5,561 bases of DNA from Acidimicrobiia bacterium (lineage in GTDB: Bacteria > Actinomycetota > Acidimicrobiia > IMCC26256 > BP-133), in the NCBI GenBank assembly GCA_025934385.1, contig JAICYE010000178.1, positions 1 through 5,561 of the forward strand, in the 5' to 3' direction. Positions within the stretch are counted from its first letter, which is position 1, and each line of letters begins with the position of its first letter. Made by a program: the position numbers and the translations under genes. Shown piece by piece: positions 1-5,561 of the stretch. The notes beneath the pieces are model-generated. The model was not told where the DNA came from. It ran no database searches and saw nothing but the letters and a program-made list of their open reading frames with translations.

Positions 1-943
<943 letters not shown>

Positions 944-954
<11 letters not shown>

Positions 955-3688
955 CTCCGGGTCGACCGACGGCGAGGCGTCGGAGCCGCGGGGGAATCCC
1001 TGGCCGCTGTCGACCTACCGGATCCAGCTGCAGCCGGCCTTCGGCTTCGACGACGTCACCGCCATCGCCCCCTACCTGCACCGCCTGGGGGTGAGCCACC
1101 TCTACGCCTCTCCCTACCTGCAGGCGGCGCCGGGATCCACCCACGGCTACGACGTGATCGACCACAGCCGGGTCAACGCCGAGCTGGGCGGCGAGGCCGG
1201 CCACGAGCGGATGTGCGCCGCCCTCGGCGGCGCCGGGCTGGGCCAGGTCCTCGACATCGTGCCCAACCACATGGCGATCACCAGCGGCAACCGGTGGTGG
1301 TGGGACGTGCTGGAGAACGGGCCGTCGTCGCAGTACGCCTCGTACTTCGACGTCGACTGGGACCCGCCCGAGGCCAAGCTCCGCAACACCGTGCTGATGC
1401 CGATCCTCGGCGACCACTACGGCCGGGTGCTCGAGGCCGGTGAGCTGAAGCTGCAGCGCGACGGCGGCGGCTTCACCGTCCACTACTACGACAACGTCCT
1501 GCCCGTCGCTCCCCGCTCCCTCGACGACCTGCTCGGCCCCGCCGCCCGGCGCTGCCGCTCGGCCGAACTCGAGAGCCTGGCGACGTTCTTCGGCCGCCTG
1601 CCGCCGTCGTATTTGACCGACCGGGCCAGCGTCCGGGAGCGCCACCGTGACAAGGAGGTGCTGCGGGCCAGCCTGGCCCGGCTGCTGCGGGAGCAGCCGC
1701 CGGTGGCGGCGGCGGTCGACGCCGAGGTGGCGGCGGTCAATGCCGACCCCGACCGGCTCGACGCCCTGCTGGAGCGGCAGAACTACCGGCTGGCCTTCTG
1801 GCGCACCGCCGGCCGGGAGCTCGACTACCGCCGCTTCTTCGACATCCACACGCTGGCGGCGCTGCGGATGGAGGACGAGGCCGTCTTCGTCGACACGCAC
1901 GAGCTCGTCATCTCCTGGCTCGACCGGGGCGTGGTCGACGGGTTGCGCATCGACCACCCCGACGGCCTGCGGGATCCCGAGGGTTACCTCCGCCGCCTGG
2001 CCCGCACAGGATCACCGAAACCTGGTGGCCCCCACGCCTACGTGGTGGTGGAGAAGATCCTGGAGCCCGGCGAGCGGCTGCCGCAGTCGTGGCCGGTGGC
2101 CGGCACGACCGGCTACGACTTCACCTACCGGGTCGGCGGGCTGTTCGTCGACCCGGCCGGCGAGGAGCCGCTGTCCGAGGCCTACACCGCCTTCACCGGC
2201 GAGACCGTCGACTACGACGAGGTCGTCTACGAGAAGAAGCACCTGGTGATGTCGGAAGTGCTGTCGTCCGAGATCAACCGGCTGACGGGGTTGGCGATCG
2301 ACGTCTGCGAGCATCACCGCCGCTACCGCGACTACACCCGCCACGAGCTCCACGAGACGCTGCGGGAGCTGATCGCCGCCTTCCCGGTCTACCGCTCCTA
2401 TGTGGTGCCAGGGGCCGGCGGCCCGTCCCCGGACGACGCCGCCCACGTCGAGGAAGCGGTGAAGCTGGCCCGGAGCCGCCGTCCGGATCTCGACGGCGAG
2501 CTGTTCGACTTCTTCGCCGACGTCCTCCTCGGTCGACACCGGGGGACGGTGGAGGACGAGCTCGTCGCCCGCTTCCAGCAGGCCACCGGGCCGGTGATGG
2601 CCAAGGGCGTGGAGGACACGACCTTCTACACCTACAACCGGCTCACCTCGCTCAACGAGGTCGGCGGCAGCCCCGGCCGCTTCGGGGTGAGCCCGGAGGA
2701 GTTCCACGACGGCAACGAGCACATCGCCCGCCACTGGCCGGGGACGCTGCTGGCGACGTCGACCCATGACACCAAGCGCTCGGAGGACACCCGGGCCCGC
2801 ATCGCCCTGCTGTCGGAGATCCCCCGGGAGTTCGCCGAAGCCGTGGCCCGGTGGACCGTGCTGGGCCGGCGGCACCGCACCGACCCGTCGCTCCCCGACC
2901 GCAACGCCGAATGGCTCCTGTACCAGACGCTGATCGGCGCCTGGCCGCTGTCGGCCGAGCGGGCGGTGGCCTACATGGAGAAGGCCTCCAAGGAGGCCAA
3001 GGAGCACACCAGCTGGGTGGACCCCGACCCGGCCTACGACGACGCGCTGCGCCGCTTCGTGGAGGGCGTCCTGGGCGACGAGGAGTTCGTGGCCGCGGTG
3101 GAGGCCTTCGTCGCTCCGCTGGTGGAGCCGGGCCGGGTCAACGCCCTGGCCCAGTGCCTGCTGAAGCTGGCGTCGCCCGGCGTGCCCGACGTCTACCAGG
3201 GCAGCGAGCTGTGGGACCTCTCGCTGGTCGACCCGGACAACCGGCGCCCGGTCGACTTCGCCCGCCGGGAGGCGCTGCTGGCCGAAGCGGAAGCGGTGGA
3301 CGGGCCGGCCGCGGTGTGGCCCGGCCGGGCCGACTCCGGCCTGCCGAAGCTGCTGCTGACCCAGCGGACGCTGCACCTGCGCCGCCGCCGCCCGGAGTTC
3401 TTCTGCGTGGGCAGCGGCTACCTCCGCCTCGCCGCCGCCGGCCCGAAGTCCTCCCACGCCGTGGCCTTCGCCCGCACCGCCGCCGGAGGCGGCCAACCCG
3501 GCGTCGTGGCGATCGCCCCGAGGCTGGTGCTCGGTTTGGCCGGCGACTGGGCCGGCACGACGCTCGGCCTGCCGCCCGGCCGCTGGGCCGACGTGCTCGA
3601 CGGCGGCCGTCGCACCTTCGAGGGCGAGATCGCCGTGGCCGATCTCCTCTCGCCCTTCCCCGTCGCCCTCCTCGAACGAGCCGGGTGA
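944..3688 (+). CDS. treY: Maltooligosyltrehalose synthase TreY (EC 5.4.99.15)
   Basis: Intramolecular transglucosylase of family GH13. It turns the reducing-end alpha-1,4 bond of a maltooligosaccharide into an alpha,alpha-1,1 bond, giving maltooligosyltrehalose, the substrate of the next gene. It is 914 residues long with no signal peptide, so cytoplasmic. STYRIQL (23-29) and SPYLQAAPGSTHGYDV (56-71) open the barrel. Region I is DIVPNH (104-109). RQNYRLAFWR starts at 278 and is soon followed by YRRFFD. Region II, GLRIDHPDG, has the nucleophile Asp337; region III, VVVEKIL, has the acid/base Glu370; region IV, STHDTKRSEDT, has Asp609. GVEDTTFYTYNR (555-566) and GVPDVYQGSE (746-755) are typical of the family, and a beta domain ends the protein. 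Catalytic assignments are by family analogy. The GTG start at 944 is well fixed: it is the first ATG, GTG or TTG after the in-frame stop at 890-892, and no other precedes STYRIQL. There is no clear ribosome binding site, so translation is probably coupled to the upstream gene. The length is greater than the roughly 720-780 residues of well-known short TreY proteins. Confidence 0.97.
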
Positions 3689-3693
3689 GAGGA
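3687..3693 (+). promoter_or_regulatory. Ribosome binding site of treZ
   Basis: GAGAGGA ends seven bases before the GTG at 3701 and complements the 3' end of 16S rRNA. It overlaps the last two bases of the treY stop codon. It fixes the treZ start and lets treZ be translated on its own, unlike treY, which has no such site. Confidence 0.75.
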
Positions 3694-3700
3694 ACCGAAG

Positions 3701-5506
3701 GTGACGACGTTCTCGGTGTGGGCGCCGAAGGCCAGTGAGCGGGTCGATCTCGTGCTGCCCGGCGAGCGGCGGCGGATCGAGATGGCGCCCGCGGCGCGTC
3801 GGGGCCCGGGGGATGGGGGGCGTCCCCCCGACAACGGCGGCGTGAGCCGCCAGGGATGGTGGGCCGTCGACGTGCCCGAGGCCGGGCCGGGAACCGACTA
3901 CCAGTTCTCGCTCGACGGCGGGCCGGCGCTGCCCGACCCGCGGTCGCCGTTCCAGCCGGACGGGGTGCACGGCCCGTCCCGGGTCGTCGACCACGGCGCC
4001 TTCGACTGGACCGACGACCTCTGGCGGGGCTCGGCGCCGCTGTCGAGCGCGCTGATCTACGAGGCCCACGTCGGGACGTTCACGCCCGAGGGCACGTTCG
4101 ACGCCGCCGTCAGCCGCCTCCCCCACCTCGTCGAACTCGGCGTGACCCACCTCGAACTGCTGCCGGTGGCCGAGTTCCCCGGTACCCGGGGCTGGGGCTA
4201 CGACGGCGTCGACCTCTTCGCCCCCCACCACGCCTACGGCGGGCCCGACGGGCTCGAGCGGCTCGTCGACGCCTGCCACGCCGCCGGCCTCGGCGTGATC
4301 ATCGACGTGGTCTACAACCACCTCGGGCCCGACGGGAACTACCTCGGCACCTACGGCCCGTACTTCACCGACCGCTTCTACACGCCGTGGGGTGACGCGG
4401 TCAACTACGACGACGCCGGCAGCGACGAGGTCCGGGCCTTCGTCGGCGACAACGCCTGCCACTGGTTGGAGCATTACCACGCCGACGGGCTCCGGCTCGA
4501 CGCCGTCCACGCCATCTTCGACAGCTCCGCCGTCCACATCCTGGAGGAGCTGGCCCGGCGGGTGGCGGCGCTCGAGGCCCGCCTCGGCCGACGAAAGTTC
4601 CTGATCGCGGAGAGCGACCTCAACGACCCGAGGCTCGTCCGGGCGCCGGAGGCCGGGGGCTACGGCCTCGACGCCGCCTGGAGCGACGACTTCCACCACG
4701 CACTGCACAGCGTCCTCACCGGCGAGACCTCGGGCTACTACGAGGACTTCGGCGGTCTCGCCCGCCTCGGCCGGGCACTGGAGCGCGGCTACGTCTACGC
4801 CGGCCAGTACTCCGCCCACCGGGGCCGCCGCCACGGCCGGCCGCTCGATGGCGTGCGGGCCGACCGGCTGCTCGGCTACCTCCAGAACCACGACCAGGTC
4901 GGCAACCGGGCCACCGGGGAGCGGTCGTCGGCGCTCATGAGCATCGGCCGCCTCGACATCGCCGCCGCGCTGGTGCTCTGCTCGCCGTTCGTGCCGATGC
5001 TCTTCGAGGGCGAGGAGTGGGGCGCCTCCACGCCGTTCCAGTACTTCACCGACCACATCGACGCCGAGCTCGGCCACCTCGTCAGCGAGGGCCGCCGCCG
5101 GGAGTTCGCCGCCTTCGGCTGGAAGCGCGAGGACGTCCCCGACCCCCAGGACATCGCCACCTTCGAACGCTCCGTCCTCGACTGGGCCGACCTCGACAAG
5201 GATCCCCACGCCGGCCTGCTCGAATGGCACCGCTCGCTGATCGCCCTCCGGCGCCGCCTGCCCGCCCTGTCCGACGGCGGCTTCGACACCGTCCGCACCG
5301 CCTGGGACGAAGCCGCCGCCTGGTTCACCCTGACCCGCGGCCCGGTCACGGTGGCATGCAACCTCGCCGGACGGCCCCAATCGGTCCCGGTCCCGGTGGA
5401 GGGCGACACGACCATCCTGTTGGCCTCCGACCCCGCCTCCACGACCCTGGCCGCCGCCGTCACCCTCCCGCCCGACTCGGTGGCGATCCTCGGCCCCCCG
5501 ACGTGA
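3701..5506 (+). CDS. treZ: Maltooligosyltrehalose trehalohydrolase TreZ (EC 3.2.1.141)
   Basis: Family GH13 hydrolase that cuts the alpha-1,4 bond next to the trehalose end of maltooligosyltrehalose, releasing free trehalose in the cytoplasm. It is 601 residues long, slightly above the usual 560-600. The N-terminal carbohydrate-binding-like (CBM48/early-set) domain begins FSVWAPKAS. The catalytic barrel starts near YEAHVGTF (120-127). Region I is DVVYNH (202-207); GLRLDAVHAI carries the nucleophile Asp267; IAESDLND carries the acid/base Glu304; LQNHDQVGNR carries Asp398. FEGEEWG (435-441) follows, and a C-terminal beta domain ends in PPDSVAILGPPT. Catalytic roles are assigned by family analogy. 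LRLDAVHAI and the AESDLND motif separate it from glycogen branching enzymes, which are the nearest alternative. The GTG start is supported by a Shine-Dalgarno sequence seven bases away and by FSVWAP falling directly after it. An apparent extra loop at about residues 29-49, including GPGDGGRPPD, is encoded by a G/C inverted repeat and looks inserted relative to the family. Last gene of the visible operon. Confidence 0.97.
   Translation: MTTFSVWAPKASERVDLVLPGERRRIEMAPAARRGPGDGGRPPDNGGVSRQGWWAVDVPEAGPGTDYQFSLDGGPALPDPRSPFQPDGVHGPSRVVDHGAFDWTDDLWRGSAPLSSALIYEAHVGTFTPEGTFDAAVSRLPHLVELGVTHLELLPVAEFPGTRGWGYDGVDLFAPHHAYGGPDGLERLVDACHAAGLGVIIDVVYNHLGPDGNYLGTYGPYFTDRFYTPWGDAVNYDDAGSDEVRAFVGDNACHWLEHYHADGLRLDAVHAIFDSSAVHILEELARRVAALEARLGRRKFLIAESDLNDPRLVRAPEAGGYGLDAAWSDDFHHALHSVLTGETSGYYEDFGGLARLGRALERGYVYAGQYSAHRGRRHGRPLDGVRADRLLGYLQNHDQVGNRATGERSSALMSIGRLDIAAALVLCSPFVPMLFEGEEWGASTPFQYFTDHIDAELGHLVSEGRRREFAAFGWKREDVPDPQDIATFERSVLDWADLDKDPHAGLLEWHRSLIALRRRLPALSDGGFDTVRTAWDEAAAWFTLTRGPVTVACNLAGRPQSVPVPVEGDTTILLASDPASTTLAAAVTLPPDSVAILGPPT
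3815..3829. repeat. G6/C6 inverted repeat inside treZ
   Basis: Six Gs (3815-3820) are followed by CGT and then six Cs (3824-3829), giving a perfect 6-bp stem with a three-base loop. A second pairing is possible between GGGGGA at 3808-3813 and TCCCCC at 3823-3828. It is read in frame as part of GPGDGGRPPD (residues 35-44 of TreZ), in a surface-loop position of the N-terminal domain where related proteins, as I recall them, have a much shorter turn. It could be a short dispersed repeat that landed in frame, or simply a low-complexity loop. Confidence 0.5.
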
Positions 5507-5520
5507 GGACGGGTCTTCCA

Positions 5521-5536
5521 GCGCAACCGGTTGCGC
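5521..5536. promoter_or_regulatory. Perfect 16-base palindrome, probable LacI-family operator
   Basis: GCGCAACCGGTTGCGC is its own reverse complement over all 16 bases and lies 14 bases after the treZ stop. The AACCGGTT core with a central CpG is the form expected for operators of LacI/GalR-family regulators, which often control maltose, maltodextrin and trehalose genes. No such regulator is in the window. The site could serve the next gene, on either strand, beyond the right edge. The alternative is a transcription terminator: a 6-bp stem with a CCGG loop can form, but no run of Ts follows it. Confidence 0.55.
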
Positions 5537-5561
5537 GCCGCGACGGTTTCTGGGGCCGTCA

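Noticed and set aside
2851..3738. Plus-strand open frame of 295 codons overlapping the end of treY and the start of treZ
   Set aside because: Arg/Gly/Pro/Ala-rich shadow translation with no recognisable fold, overlapping two confident genes.
2012..5380. Very long minus-strand open frame (1,122 codons) antisense to treY and treZ
   Set aside because: Its composition is dominated by V, G, A, R, E and Q in low-complexity runs, with no recognisable domain. It lies opposite two genes with intact catalytic motifs. Such frames arise because stop codons are rare on the antisense strand of very GC-rich genes.
5542..5560. GACGG ... CCGTC inverted repeat after the palindrome, a possible terminator hairpin
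   Set aside because: Only five paired bases around a nine-base loop, no T-run within the window, and the sequence stops one base later. Such a pair is expected by chance in DNA this GC-rich.
5531..5561. TTGCGC at 5531 as a possible -35 box for a downstream gene
   Set aside because: It matches the sigma-70-type TTGACA at only three positions and no -10 element can be seen before the window ends. The sequence is explained by the palindrome.

Overview
This is a short, very GC-rich window (roughly 70% G+C by eye, with third codon positions almost all G or C). It is filled by three co-directional plus-strand genes that make up a glycogen-to-trehalose operon: the 3' part of a GlgX/TreX-type debranching enzyme, a complete treY (maltooligosyltrehalose synthase) and a complete treZ (maltooligosyltrehalose trehalohydrolase). 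The base composition, the gene order glgX-treY-treZ, the use of GTG starts and the protein wording suggest an actinobacterium, possibly of the Acidimicrobiia type. The phylum is an inference and the class is only a guess.

Layout: 1-954 is the C-terminal 317 codons of the debranching enzyme, whose start lies upstream of the window. treY (944-3688) begins inside the last codons of the debranching gene, with an 11-base overlap. treZ (3701-5506) follows after 12 bases that carry a good Shine-Dalgarno sequence. The final 55 bases (5507-5561) are non-coding and hold a perfect 16-base palindrome that looks like a LacI-family operator. No stretch longer than 300 bases lacks a gene. I see no tRNA, rRNA, CRISPR array or insertion sequence.

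How the genes work together: the debranching enzyme removes alpha-1,6 branches from glycogen and releases linear maltooligosaccharides. TreY converts the reducing-end alpha-1,4 bond to the alpha,alpha-1,1 bond of trehalose. TreZ then cleaves off free trehalose, leaving a chain shorter by two glucoses that can re-enter the cycle. All catalytic residues that fall inside the window are intact in the three proteins, so the pathway looks functional.

I did not find a new biological system here. The points worth a second look are the terminal LacI-like palindrome, a compact G6/C6 inverted repeat carried in frame within an apparent insertion in the N-terminal domain of TreZ, the long form of TreY, and the treY-treZ junction, where a single stop codon separates two genes in the same reading frame.
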